Source of the DNA: Thermococcus profundus
GTDB taxonomy: Archaea > Methanobacteriota_B > Thermococci > Thermococcales > Thermococcaceae
NCBI RefSeq assembly: GCF_002214585.1
Contig: NZ_CP014862.1
Span: forward strand, 682,001 to 746,000
Direction of reading: 5' to 3'
DNA: 64,000 nt
The notes below the pieces were generated by a model. It made no database searches, was not told the origin of the DNA, and saw nothing but the letters and a program-made list of their open reading frames with translations. A program made the position numbers and the translations under genes. Below, piece by piece: positions 35,111-44,188 of the stretch; the stretch's first letter is position 1, and every line of letters starts with the position of its first letter.

Positions 35111-35533
35111 TCATAACAGCTTTTCAGCTACTCCTATAAACTCCCCCATCTTTGGAAGGATATCCACAATCTCATCCGGGTCTGGAGGGAAACCCACGTC
35201 ATACTGGGTCTGGTGTCTTAAGTTTCTAACGTAGTCCAGATACCTCACCCATTTAACGTCGAGAAGGCCGGGCTTTACGTAGAACTCCCTGAGGTAGGCT
35301 GAAATGCAAGTGTGGCTCTTCTCCCTCCATCCATCTTTGAGAAGCAAAGCCCTGGCGGCGTGAAACAGTGCAAGGTACGCCATCACGAGCGCACCGTCGT
35401 ATATTCCCATCTCAAGGTTTCTTCGCGAGGACTCCAAAAAGGAGCGTGCTTTGTGGATGCTGAGGCGGGCAAGCTCTGGCTGGGGCTCCATTCTTCTCAG
35501 ATAGCCCCTTTCCACACATTCTTCAAACCTCAT
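35111..35533 (-). CDS. HEPN domain protein (MNT partner)
   Basis: A 140-residue all-helical protein, likely an RNase toxin or its partner. ARSFLESSRRNLEMGIYDGALVMAYLALFHAARALL is the HEPN core and RNLRHQTQYD carries the Arg...His motif (spacing three). ATG 35533 follows GGTGATCTTG. It overlaps the nucleotidyltransferase gene by 11 nt, forming an MNT-HEPN toxin-antitoxin pair. Confidence 0.88.
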   Translation of the reverse strand: MRFEECVERGYLRRMEPQPELARLSIHKARSFLESSRRNLEMGIYDGALVMAYLALFHAARALLLKDGWREKSHTCISAYLREFYVKPGLLDVKWVRYLDYVRNLRHQTQYDVGFPPDPDEIVDILPKMGEFIGVAEKLL

Positions 35534-36062
35534 CAAGATCACCCCACAGCACGATGGAGGACAGTTTGATACTCCAGTACAGGTAGGGGTTTTCCTCCTT
35601 CAGGCGGGCAAGTTTTTCCTTCGTAAGCACCAGGAGATCAACTTCTCTGCCAGTAACGGTCTCGAGCTTTTCTTGTAGCTCCATAATCCTGAGTGGATCA
35701 TTTTCCTTGGTTAATACCCAGACGTCGAGATCACTCTCAGGCCGGTTTTCACCGCGGGCAAAACTGCCATAAACACCGAGGGCAAGCATCCACTCTTCTC
35801 TGAGTGGGAGAATTTTATCCCTGAGGGTCCAGAAGTTGAGGAAGCGCTTTGTTTCCCTGAGCTCTACTCCAGACCTTAAGAAGAACTTCCTCCCCTTCTT
35901 CTCCAGCAACCCAAGCTCAAGTAATTCTTTGAGGTAAAGAGAAACCAGCCCCTTGCTGATCCCCAGTGCATAACTTACGTCTTCAACCCCAAACTCCCCC
36001 TTTTCCAGTATGTATTCAAGTATCTTCTCCCGCTTCTCCGTCGATGCAATTCTGTGGATCAT
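35523..36062 (-). CDS. HTH-fused minimal nucleotidyltransferase (MNT antitoxin type)
   Basis: A 179-residue protein. Residues 1-65 are a winged helix (KREKILEYILEKGEFGVEDVSYALGISKGLVSLYLKELLE). Residues about 85-179 are the nucleotidyltransferase with GSFARGENRPESDLDVWVL (GS-x-DxD) and VDLLVL as third acidic residue. In MNT-HEPN systems the MNT AMPylates the HEPN toxin. The HTH implies self-regulation: a tandem palindrome lies 14 nt before the start. Confidence 0.88.
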   Translation of the reverse strand: MIHRIASTEKREKILEYILEKGEFGVEDVSYALGISKGLVSLYLKELLELGLLEKKGRKFFLRSGVELRETKRFLNFWTLRDKILPLREEWMLALGVYGSFARGENRPESDLDVWVLTKENDPLRIMELQEKLETVTGREVDLLVLTKEKLARLKEENPYLYWSIKLSSIVLWGDLDEV

Positions 36063-36075
36063 GGTAGAGACTCTC

Positions 36076-36912
<837 letters not shown>

Positions 36913-36936
36913 TTAAGAGGTTGCCGGAGGGAGAGC

Positions 36937-37473
36937 ATGATAGCGGTGCTCAGGCTCGGACACAGACCGGAGAGGGACAAGAGGATAACGACCCACGTGG
37001 CTTTAACCGCGAGGGCCTTCGGTGCCGAAAAGATAATCATAGCGGCCGAGGAGGACGAACACGTCAGGGAGAGCGTTGAGGACGTCGTGAGACGCTGGGG
37101 AGGGCCGTTTCAGATAGAGTTCAACCCGAGCTGGAAGAAGATCCTCCGCGAGTGGAGGGAATCGGGAGGGGTTATAGTTCACCTCACGATGTATGGAATA
37201 CACATCGACGACGCCATTCCGAGGGTCAGGGAGGAGCTGAAGGCTGGAAAAGACGTCCTAGTGGTGGTTGGGGCAGAGAAGGTGCCGAGAGATGTTTACG
37301 AGATAGCCCACTACAACGTGGCCGTTGGGAACCAGCCCCACAGTGAGGTCGCGGCTTTGGCGGTCTTCCTCGACAGACTGCTGGAAGGTAAAGGCCTCAG
37401 GAGGGAGTTCGAGGGGGCAAAGCTTAAGATAATTCCCCAGGAGAGGGGGAAGAAGGTCATCGAGCTGGAGTGA
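36937..37473 (+). CDS. tRNA (cytidine(56)-2'-O)-methyltransferase
   Basis: A 178-residue SPOUT methyltransferase (aTrm56) that 2'-O-methylates C56 in the T-loop of archaeal tRNAs. [37 protein letters not shown] and [18 protein letters not shown], the trefoil-knot motifs, are present. GGAGGGAGAGC precedes the ATG. Its stop overlaps possible starts of the next gene, so the pair is coupled. Confidence 0.93.
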   Translation: MIAVLRLGHRPERDKRITTHVALTARAFGAEKIIIAAEEDEHVRESVEDVVRRWGGPFQIEFNPSWKKILREWRESGGVIVHLTMYGIHIDDAIPRVREELKAGKDVLVVVGAEKVPRDVYEIAHYNVAVGNQPHSEVAALAVFLDRLLEGKGLRREFEGAKLKIIPQERGKKVIELE

Positions 37474-37478
37474 TGGGC

Positions 37479-38051
37479 ATGGTGCTCAACAACTACCGGG
37501 ATAACGTTAGGGGCTACCTTGAGGCCATCGTTAGGCCGCTGGCTAAGATGGGAGTTACTCCGAACACTATAACCTTTGTTGGTCTTCTAATAAGCCTCCT
37601 CGGAGCTTACCTTTTCTACATTCGGAGCCCGAGGCTGGCGGCATTGGTCCTGCTGATTGGATCCGCGATAGACGCCCTCGACGGAACATTGGCGAGGATG
37701 ACTGGGAAGGTGAGCCGCTTTGGGGCGTTCCTCGATTCCACCTTCGACAGGATCAGCGACGGGGCAGTTCTGTTCGGCATAGCCCTCGGGAACCTTGCGG
37801 ACTGGCGCTGGACCTTCCTGACGTTCATAGGTGCCTACCTGGTCAGCTATGAGCGCTGTCGGGCCGAGCTTGCCGGCTCGGGAAAGCTGGCAGTGGGAAT
37901 AGCGGAGAGGGCCGAGAGACTGCTAATCTTGATAGCCTTCTCCCTCGCGGGTATCGATTACGTGAAGTGGGGAGTTTACCTCGTTGGAATCCTGGCATGG
38001 ATAACGGTCTTCCAGAGGATGTGGGCCGCTTACAGAAGGCTCAAGGAGTAA
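37479..38051 (+). CDS. Archaetidylinositol phosphate synthase (CDP-alcohol phosphatidyltransferase)
   Basis: A 190-residue membrane enzyme with five to six helices, transferring archaetidyl groups from CDP-archaeol to inositol 1-phosphate. The complete CDP-alcohol phosphatidyltransferase motif is present: DALDGTLARMTGKVSRFGAF then DSTFDR (DxxDGxxAR...GxxxDxxxD). ATG 37479 follows GGAGTGAT; GTG 37470 and ATG 37473 are alternatives. The specific acceptor is inferred from the archaeal branch. Confidence 0.88.
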   Translation: MVLNNYRDNVRGYLEAIVRPLAKMGVTPNTITFVGLLISLLGAYLFYIRSPRLAALVLLIGSAIDALDGTLARMTGKVSRFGAFLDSTFDRISDGAVLFGIALGNLADWRWTFLTFIGAYLVSYERCRAELAGSGKLAVGIAERAERLLILIAFSLAGIDYVKWGVYLVGILAWITVFQRMWAAYRRLKE

Positions 38052-38117
38052 TGGGCAAGAACGGGGGATGACGAGAATTTCGCTAGGCGAGCCTTACGGC
38101 GATGAAGAGCCCTGCCG

Positions 38118-38774
38118 TTACCGACCCATCTTTTTCTCTTTCCTGAGGAGAAGTTCGGCGGTGAGGGCTCCCTGGAGCTTTCTCATGCAGGAAGAACAAT
38201 ACGCGGGAGGTCTTCTGTCCCAGTCATCTATGTCGCTGGGGGGATTCATAACGCACTCATTGGGACAGTGTTCAAGCTCGAAGCTGTGGCCGAGCTCGTG
38301 GAGGACGCCCTTGAAGATGCGGGACTTCATAAGCTCCTTGTCTTCGCTCTCGAAGGGCTTCATCGACAGAACCATTATCTTCATCCCGAGGATATCCTGC
38401 TGGAAACCAAGAAACTTCTCGTATATGTGGAAGTACTGGTTGCGCGAAACCAGGGGAAAGGTAGTCAGGCCGAAGATACGCCTCATCTGGAAGCTCTCAT
38501 CCTTGTGGATCTCCTGGAGAAGCCTCGCGTAGAGGGCCTCAATGAGTGCCTCTAGGGGGTACCCCTTAACCTGCTTGTCCCCAACCGGGATGTTGATCAG
38601 ATATCCAGGGCCAACTTCCAGTTTTCCAAGGTACAGGAACCTGATCGGGAGGTCGTTCTGGGCTAGATATCGGTTGGCCTCGTCGAAGACTTCGAATATG
38701 AGGTTTTTGTCCGTGAAGTTCCCGATGTAGGTGGCGCCTATGTAGCTCAGTCGTCGGTCCCTTGGATACTGCAT
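38118..38774 (-). CDS. amzA: Archaemetzincin zinc metalloprotease
   Basis: A 218-residue protease. The metzincin motif HELGHSFELEHC is followed by a cysteine zinc finger (HCPNECVMNP ... YCSSC), the archaemetzincin signature. GGAGGTTCCCCCACT precedes the ATG and a TATA-like AACTTAATAAC lies at about 38794-38804. The in vivo substrate is unknown. Its promoter is divergent to that of the H/ACA RNA gene. Confidence 0.92.
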   Translation of the reverse strand: MQYPRDRRLSYIGATYIGNFTDKNLIFEVFDEANRYLAQNDLPIRFLYLGKLEVGPGYLINIPVGDKQVKGYPLEALIEALYARLLQEIHKDESFQMRRIFGLTTFPLVSRNQYFHIYEKFLGFQQDILGMKIMVLSMKPFESEDKELMKSRIFKGVLHELGHSFELEHCPNECVMNPPSDIDDWDRRPPAYCSSCMRKLQGALTAELLLRKEKKMGR

Positions 38775-38812
38775 AGTGGGGGAACCTCCTGGAAGTTATT
38801 AAGTTTTATGGG

Positions 38813-38826
38813 CAAACGCTTTAAGG
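38813..38826 (+). promoter_or_regulatory. BRE/TATA of the H/ACA guide RNA gene
   Basis: CAAACG (BRE) followed by CTTTAAGG (TATA) lies about 24-27 nt before the first paired base of the H/ACA hairpin (38847), the normal archaeal TATA-to-start distance. Confidence 0.6.
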
Positions 38827-38845
38827 TCTCTTTGAGATTTCCTAA

Positions 38846-38914
38846 TGCCCCCGGGAAACCGCGGGGAGCGAGCGCTCGGCGAGCCGTGAGTTCCCTTCGC
38901 TCCCCGGGGGCACA
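38846..38914 (+). ncRNA. H/ACA box guide RNA (Pf9-type)
   Basis: A 9-bp lower stem pairs GCCCCCGGG (38847-38855) with CCCGGGGGC (38903-38911), followed directly by ACA (38912-38914). The guide elements flank the pocket: AAACCG (38856-38861) and CGCTC (38898-38902). An upper stem GGGGA/TTCCC carries a GTGA-containing K-turn-like element. The guides would pair with GAGCG-U-G-CGGUUU, a 16S rRNA segment near E. coli U950. The pocket U lies 14 nt from ACA, the rule for H/ACA RNAs. From memory this matches P. furiosus Pf9. The RNA should act with Cbf5, Nop10, Gar1 and L7Ae. Confidence 0.85.
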
Positions 38915-38917
38915 GCT

Positions 38918-41338
38918 TCATTCTTCCTCAACGTAGGGAGCTGTAATGACCTTCCTTATCTCCCTCGCCTTCTTCGGGCCTATGCCTTCAACTTCCTTCA
39001 GCTCCTCCTCTGTGGCGGTGAAGACCCTCTCAACGCTGCCAAAGTGCCTTAAAAGCCTCTTTGCAAGGGTAGCCGAGACGTTTGGAAGGCCCTCGACTAT
39101 GAGCCGCTGCCTCTCGGCAAGTGTTAGTGCCTTCTTCTCGCTCCTCACCCTTACTTCCTTCTTCCTCTCCTCCTGTTCGCGCTTTGCCAGGAGGTAGATG
39201 AACTGTGCCGTCTCCTCCGGCCCGGAGGAGAAGAGTATCGGAACCCCCCAGTCGAGGGTCACCGCCGCTATCGCACCCCTTATGGCGTTGGGGTGGACGT
39301 TCCTTATGCCGTAGAGGTTGCCCTCGATGATTATGACTGGCTTCTCGTAGGCCCTCTTCAGCCTGTCAACCTGGTCGAAGAGGCGACCGTCTATTATGGA
39401 CTGGATGAAGTCGTTGGCGCTCTTCCTCTCTATCCCAACGTCCTCGCTCACAACGTAGTCTGCAACATCGAGGGTTCTAACCTCAACCTCCGCTCCAAGT
39501 TCCCTCAGATGCTTAGGAACTCCGCTCCTCAGCTCGCGGTTGTCCACGTAAACAACTATCCCCTTCGGCTTTCTCACAAAGATGGGCTTTATCGGAAGAT
39601 CCTCGGCGGTTTCTTTCGGCTTCTCGCTGGATTTTTCTTTCGAGGCCGCGGAAACGGCCCCCTCAACTCCGTCAGCATTTATGGCCTCGGCCTTTTCAGG
39701 TTTCTTCGGCTTCAGAAAAGCGTCCAGCGGGGTTATCTTACCCTTAGCCATCTCGGCACTCCCCTTGGGTTCGTTCTCACCTGATTTCACAACCTCATCT
39801 GCCCCTGCATAGGAGCGAACCTTCCCGGACTTTTCCAGCTCCCTCGCTATCTTCTTTATCGCGCTGAACATTCCCCTCTCCTTCCTTTTAGAGGCCCAGT
39901 AGTAGGCTTCATCTCTCGTTCCCTTCGCCATCAATATTACGACCTTCCCTGGCCTGTGTCTTCCCGTTCTTCCCCTCCTTTGTATGCTCCTTATGGCTGA
40001 TGGTACGGGCTCGTAGAATACCACCAAATCCACTTCGGGAACGTCGAGGCCCTCTTCACCCACGCTTGTGGCAACCAGAACGTTGAACTCCCCCCTGGAG
40101 AAGCGCTCCAACGTTTCCTTCTGCTCCCTCTGGCTCATGCCTTTATCCTTTCCCCTGCTGGCCTGCCCTATGAACCTCTCAGCAGAGATTCCCATCGAAG
40201 TGAGCTCCTCGACGATTTTCTTTCCCGTATCGCGGTAGTTCGTGAAGACGATTATCTTGGAGTTCGGTTTTCTCTCCAGTTGCCTTTTGACGAGCTCCTT
40301 CAGCTTCTCCATCTTGGGGTGGTCTACTCCGCTCTCCTTCGCCTGGACGAGGAGGTAGATGACCTTTCTCATGCGCGGGTCTTCCATGAGCTCCCTGCTC
40401 GACTTCGTCCTCCTGTCCTCGCGGAGCTTTCTCAAATATGAGCTCAGGGCTGTGAGGCCCTGGGTTTCTAGGAGTTCAATCGCGTGGAGGAGCTTTACGG
40501 CCTTCGCCTGATGCATTCTGAGCCGTCCTATCTCGTAGTTTCCTCTTGCAACTTCCTGGTTTATCTTTGAGCCCGCCTGGAGGACTTCCCTCTTTGATAT
40601 GTCAGGAGAATAAGTAGAAACGAGCTTGAAGTGGGCGAGGGGCTTGAGGGTCTCCTTAAGCATCTCGCGGAGGAGCGAGCGAACCTCCTTGTATATCCCG
40701 GGGAGATCCACTTTAACCCACTCGAACGCTATCCTCTGAACGTAGGGCTTAACGTCGGGCGAGCTTTCGGTTCTGATCTCGATCCTCTGGATTCCGAGGT
40801 TCTGGATTATCTCCCTTATCTTTTCCTCGTCGCTTCCTGGAGATGCGGTTAATCCAAGAACAAGCGGGTGTTTTGCTGTCTTGAGGTATTCCTTCGCGAT
40901 GAAGACGTAGGAGTAGTTCCCGACCGCGCGGTGAGCCTCGTCTATGACGAGCAGAACAACATCCTCGAGGGAGATCTTTCCTGTGAGAATGTCGTTCTCG
41001 ATGGTTTGGGGGGTTGCGGTGATGACAACGCTGTTCTCCCATACTTCTTTCCTCTTCTCCGGGGAGAGCTCACCGGTGAGGACGTTTATTTTATCTGGCT
41101 GAAGGCTGAACAGCCTTTTGAAGCTCTCGGCGTGCTGGACAGCTAGAGGTTTGGTAGGGGCGAGCATTAGAACCTTCCCGCCGTACTTTGAGAGCCTGTA
41201 GTCGGCTATGAGCATGGCTATCAGGGTTTTTCCAAGGCCCGTCGGGAGGACAACGAGGCAGTTCCACTCTTTACAGTGGGCGTATATAACCTCCTGGTAA
41301 ACGCGCGGTTCTATTAGATCCCTTCTGAGGTACCCCAT
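38918..41338 (-). CDS. hef: Hef helicase-nuclease (XPF/FANCM-like)
   Basis: An 806-residue fork-processing enzyme. The N-terminal SF2 helicase has Walker A PTGLGKT (about 32-38), DEAH in VIDEAHRAV (about 134) and motif VI QRRGRTGR (about 460). The C-terminal XPF nuclease has VYVDNRELRSG and GIERKSANDF (about 600-660). A tandem helix-hairpin-helix follows (GLPNVSATLAKRLL, GIGPKKAREI). It cuts splayed and stalled replication forks. Both activities appear intact. It ends 4 nt from the 3' end of the opposing H/ACA RNA gene. Confidence 0.96.
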   Translation of the reverse strand: MGYLRRDLIEPRVYQEVIYAHCKEWNCLVVLPTGLGKTLIAMLIADYRLSKYGGKVLMLAPTKPLAVQHAESFKRLFSLQPDKINVLTGELSPEKRKEVWENSVVITATPQTIENDILTGKISLEDVVLLVIDEAHRAVGNYSYVFIAKEYLKTAKHPLVLGLTASPGSDEEKIREIIQNLGIQRIEIRTESSPDVKPYVQRIAFEWVKVDLPGIYKEVRSLLREMLKETLKPLAHFKLVSTYSPDISKREVLQAGSKINQEVARGNYEIGRLRMHQAKAVKLLHAIELLETQGLTALSSYLRKLREDRRTKSSRELMEDPRMRKVIYLLVQAKESGVDHPKMEKLKELVKRQLERKPNSKIIVFTNYRDTGKKIVEELTSMGISAERFIGQASRGKDKGMSQREQKETLERFSRGEFNVLVATSVGEEGLDVPEVDLVVFYEPVPSAIRSIQRRGRTGRHRPGKVVILMAKGTRDEAYYWASKRKERGMFSAIKKIARELEKSGKVRSYAGADEVVKSGENEPKGSAEMAKGKITPLDAFLKPKKPEKAEAINADGVEGAVSAASKEKSSEKPKETAEDLPIKPIFVRKPKGIVVYVDNRELRSGVPKHLRELGAEVEVRTLDVADYVVSEDVGIERKSANDFIQSIIDGRLFDQVDRLKRAYEKPVIIIEGNLYGIRNVHPNAIRGAIAAVTLDWGVPILFSSGPEETAQFIYLLAKREQEERKKEVRVRSEKKALTLAERQRLIVEGLPNVSATLAKRLLRHFGSVERVFTATEEELKEVEGIGPKKAREIRKVITAPYVEEE

Positions 41339-41372
41339 ATTCTTGGGGACGGTGGGGAGGATAAAAAGCTTC

Positions 41373-41735
41373 TCATGGGATACTGAACAGCAAGCCCGTT
41401 GTCGTCAGGGCGAGCTGGAGCGGGGACGTCCCCGTGAGGAGAAACGCGTTGTTGACAACCGGCAGGGCTTTTAACAGGACGAAGAACGGGGGAAAGTATC
41501 CCGCGGCAGGCACCCTCTCCGCTAGCTTGATGGAGAGGAGTATGAGGGCGATTCCGAGGATCGTGAAGAGGGCGAAGCTTCCAAAGAACAGGGTCGGATT
41601 GGAGATCCGGGAGGCTATAACTGGGTTCCCCTCAGCGAATCCCCTTCTCACGCCTGCCCACGTTGTAAGGGCGTCGAGCACTGAGAAAACTGAGAAGGCC
41701 AGTGCGTATTTCAGCCCCTCAGTTTTAACCCCCAT
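41373..41735 (-). CDS. Small membrane protein (DUF5658-like)
   Basis: A 120-residue protein with four hydrophobic helices. The N-terminal motif VLDALTTWAGVRRGFAEGNPV resembles DUF5658 (LDAxTTxxGxxxGxxExNP). Function unknown. A TATA-like GTATTTAAGG lies about 30-38 nt upstream, with the 22-bp palindrome beyond it. Confidence 0.7.
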   Translation of the reverse strand: MGVKTEGLKYALAFSVFSVLDALTTWAGVRRGFAEGNPVIASRISNPTLFFGSFALFTILGIALILLSIKLAERVPAAGYFPPFFVLLKALPVVNNAFLLTGTSPLQLALTTTGLLFSIP

Positions 41736-41792
41736 TTTGATCGTACTTTTTACGCTCCCATTCCTTAAATACTTTGTGCATTAGTCAGAACC

Positions 41793-41814
41793 TACATGTG
41801 TAGGTACACATGTA
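41793..41814. promoter_or_regulatory. 22-bp palindromic operator between divergent genes
   Basis: Perfect 10-bp arms TACATGTGTA and TACACATGTA are separated by GG. The site lies between the two divergent TATA boxes (about 41765-41774 minus, 41824-41833 plus), immediately upstream of each. It could serve one dimeric regulator acting on both the DUF5658-like gene and the 141-residue gene. The cognate regulator is unknown. Confidence 0.6.
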
Positions 41815-41854
41815 TGCTGGCAAACGTTTTAACTCCCCCATCTAAGTGGGCAAC

Positions 41855-42280
41855 ATGCTCCTCACTAGGCACGCGAGGGAGAGGCTCATCAAGAGGCTCG
41901 CAAAGAGGAGAAGCTCCGAGAGGGTTTACCGGGCCCTGTGGGACTTCCTAGATCGCTCGAAAAAGCTCATGATTAACGACGAGGTCGTGATCTTCACCGA
42001 CGGGAGGAAGAGCCTCGTCTGCGTTAAGCTACCCTGCGAAAGGCTTCCACTTGAGGAAATTCGGACGAGGGTAAGGGGAATAAGCGAACCCTACGAGTGC
42101 GTTTTTCCAGACGGAAAGCTGGGGAAGACGACAGTTCCCTCTAAATTCCTCGAGATGATACCCGACGGAATCTACTGCTTCTACCTCAACCGCGAGAAAA
42201 GGTCGCTCTACGTTGGAAGTGAAAGCCCGCTCCTGGCCGTAACCCTGAGGCCAGCCAAGAGATGGGAGAGGGACTCGTGA
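41855..42280 (+). CDS. Hypothetical protein (DUF4258-like N-terminus)
   Basis: A 141-residue protein. The start [18 protein letters not shown] resembles the DUF4258-type xTxHAxxRLxxR start, followed by small beta strands ([15 protein letters not shown]) and a second half with [22 protein letters not shown]-like ACGTTTTAAC precedes it closely, so the leader is very short. Function unknown. Confidence 0.65.
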   Translation: MLLTRHARERLIKRLAKRRSSERVYRALWDFLDRSKKLMINDEVVIFTDGRKSLVCVKLPCERLPLEEIRTRVRGISEPYECVFPDGKLGKTTVPSKFLEMIPDGIYCFYLNREKRSLYVGSESPLLAVTLRPAKRWERDS

Positions 42281-42323
42281 GAAAAGCTCTTATCCCGTCG
42301 TTCTAATTTAATCCGGTGAGATC

Positions 42324-42770
42324 ATGGATGTGAAAAAGCTCGTTAAAGCCCGCGATCGTGTGGTTCTTTGGAAGCTAAAGATAACGAGGGCGGCCAGCTA
42401 CCTCAGCATCGCGAACAGCTTTATGATCCTATTCGTCTTCGCTAAGGAACTCTACTCAATTCCCTGGATAGCGGAGAACTTCAGCTTCCGGGAGTTCGTG
42501 CTCCTGGCCTACGGTCTGGCCGTTGTCGGCTTCATAGCCCTTGCGGAGATCGACTGGCACTTCATGTACAAGAGGGAGCAGAGCTACGCCCTAACGCGGA
42601 ACCCCCTCCTCCCCGCCCAGTGCTTCACCGCGGAATACCTCCTTGAAAAGGCCGCTGAGGAGGGCAGGATAACGGAGGAAGAAGCGGAAAAAATAATGGC
42701 ATCCCTCAGGCTGGCTGGCTGTCCTCAAGGGGGACGACGGTTATCTCGCCGAAGGGCTCCTCCTGAATGA
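42324..42770 (+). CDS. Hypothetical membrane protein overlapping the 3' end of scpA
   Basis: A 148-residue protein. Two hydrophobic segments (about 25-42 and 58-75) are followed by a helical acidic region (EKAAEEGRITEEEAEKIMASL). The last 20 residues (GGRRLSRRRAPPE) are encoded antisense to the end of scpA, a 65-nt overlap, and look like readthrough past a lost stop. ATG follows GGTGAGATC. Family not recognised. Confidence 0.65.
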   Translation: MDVKKLVKARDRVVLWKLKITRAASYLSIANSFMILFVFAKELYSIPWIAENFSFREFVLLAYGLAVVGFIALAEIDWHFMYKREQSYALTRNPLLPAQCFTAEYLLEKAAEEGRITEEEAEKIMASLRLAGCPQGGRRLSRRRAPPE

Positions 42771-43374
42771 GGTCCACCTTCCCCATGTTGGAGAGGAAGA
42801 GCAGGTACAGGAACGTCCTCGCTACTATCTTCGGACTCGGGTCGAAAACCAGCTCCCAGAATTTTATCGGTTCCCCTTTTTCTCTGTAGAGCTTGACCAC
42901 AATATTGTGGAGCCGGTAAACGTGCTTCTCGATGTCAACGCGGAAGTCGTCGACCACGAACACCTGCTCCTCTATGTTATCCTTCTTCCGCCTGCGCGGC
43001 TTCCTCTTTTCTGCCTCCTCAAGCGCGTCCATCAGGGCCTCAAGAAGATCATCGAAGGTGTAGTAACGTTCGCTCCGCCTTATTGGGGGAGCCAGAGGTT
43101 CGACTTCAACTCGTATGCGTTCCTCCGGTTTTTCTTCCTCCTCGCCGTCTTCTTCGTTGAGCAAAGCCTCGGTCTTCATCCTAACAAGAATTGAAGCGGC
43201 TAAAATTGCCCTCGCCGAGATGCGTAAATCCAGCTCCCTCATCTCGCGGAGCATCTTTATGTACTTCTCCGTTAGGTCAACGATGTCTATGTTCCAGGGG
43301 TCAACTTTACCCATCTTGACGAGCTGGAGGAGGATGTCAACGGGAGTTACCTCAGGTTCGAATCGGGATTCCAT
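42706..43374 (-). CDS. scpA: Segregation and condensation protein A (kleisin)
   Basis: A 222-residue kleisin that bridges the SMC dimer. EVTPVDILLQLVKMGKVDPWNIDIVDLTEKY and the LRISARAILAASILVRMKTEALL helix are the conserved SMC-neck-binding domain. The C-terminus (FWELVFDPSPKIVARTFLYLLFLSNMGKVDLIQEE) is the winged helix that binds the SMC head. GGTGATACC precedes the ATG. It is the last gene of the smc operon, after the HEPN and nucleotidyltransferase genes. Confidence 0.92.
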   Translation of the reverse strand: MESRFEPEVTPVDILLQLVKMGKVDPWNIDIVDLTEKYIKMLREMRELDLRISARAILAASILVRMKTEALLNEEDGEEEEKPEERIRVEVEPLAPPIRRSERYYTFDDLLEALMDALEEAEKRKPRRRKKDNIEEQVFVVDDFRVDIEKHVYRLHNIVVKLYREKGEPIKFWELVFDPSPKIVARTFLYLLFLSNMGKVDLIQEEPFGEITVVPLEDSQPA

Positions 43375-43378
43375 GGTA

Positions 43379-43798
43379 TCACCCCACCTTTATCCAACCT
43401 CTCTCAAAACGCTTGAACTTTCTCTTTGCCCTATTGAAGGCTCTCTTAACCTCCTCAACATAAGCCTTCTCGCCGTAGAGAACCACGCCGTCGCTTAGGG
43501 CGTCCATTATAAGGGGATGTCCCTTAGCGAGCATCCTTCTGACCTCACCTGGCGTGTAGCCTTTTACATCGAGAGGGGCCCGGGTTTTATCGAGATCGTA
43601 GAGGAGTTTAAGCCTCTCGACTGGGTTGCTTGGGAGGTCGTCTGCTACAACAAGAACGTCAACGTCGCTTCCCAGACCAAATGAACCCTTGGCCGTCGAG
43701 CCGTAAAGGATAACCAGACGGACTTTGAGGGCCCGCTTGAGGCTTTCAACGTACTCCTGAACATCACTGAGGTAGGGGATGTCACCGGGCTTCATCAT
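43379..43798 (-). CDS. Minimal nucleotidyltransferase (MNT antitoxin type)
   Basis: A 139-residue nucleotidyltransferase. The motif LVILYGSTAKGSFGLGSDVDVLVV holds the GS and DxD. A third acidic residue is in PLDVKGYT. It overlaps the HEPN gene by 17 nt and precedes scpA by 4 nt, so this toxin-antitoxin pair is inside the smc-scpA operon. ATG 43798 or 43795 follows GGAGGGTTG. Confidence 0.88.
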   Translation of the reverse strand: MMKPGDIPYLSDVQEYVESLKRALKVRLVILYGSTAKGSFGLGSDVDVLVVADDLPSNPVERLKLLYDLDKTRAPLDVKGYTPGEVRRMLAKGHPLIMDALSDGVVLYGEKAYVEEVKRAFNRAKRKFKRFERGWIKVG

Positions 43799-44186
43799 CA
43801 ACCCTCCCCACGAACTCAATAACTCTCTTGGCGGCGTTTATAGCTTCCAAGGCGTCGTTCTTTCCGTAGTACTCGTGGGGGGCACCTTCAACGTATGCAT
43901 CCGGATAGCGGGGAGGGATGTAATGCCTGTCCAGAAGCCTTGCAACGTCAAAGAGCTCTTCCGGAACATCAACCCTCTGCGATAGTACGTCCAAGAGCTT
44001 CTTTATCGAATGTCCGTATGCCATGATTCCAAAGCCAAAGAGGGCCGCTTTTACGGCGTACTCTGCCGCCTGCTGGGCTTTAAAGCACGCCCATGAGTAA
44101 AAGCCCCCCCTAATGTCATTCTCGGCACTTTTTAACGTGTAAAGGGCCTGGTCGAGCCACCTCTCGTACTCCTCGCGGTCAAACAT
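43782..44186 (-). CDS. HEPN domain protein
   Basis: A 134-residue helical protein with DQALYTLKSAENDIRGGFYSWACFKAQQAAEYAVKAALF, the HEPN core. The RLLDRHYIPPRYPDAY segment contains the Rx4H motif of catalytic HEPN RNases. It starts 2 nt after the smc stop and overlaps the MNT gene, so it is cotranscribed with smc. It probably forms a toxin-antitoxin complex with the MNT protein. Confidence 0.88.
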   Translation of the reverse strand: MFDREEYERWLDQALYTLKSAENDIRGGFYSWACFKAQQAAEYAVKAALFGFGIMAYGHSIKKLLDVLSQRVDVPEELFDVARLLDRHYIPPRYPDAYVEGAPHEYYGKNDALEAINAAKRVIEFVGRVDDEAR

Positions 44187-44188
44187 CC

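Noticed and set aside
38067-38116. C/D-box-like boxes (ATGACGA ... GCGATGA ... CCGA) in the short convergent gap
   Set aside because: Each box has one or two mismatches and spacings are irregular; far weaker than the RNA at 58073-58123.
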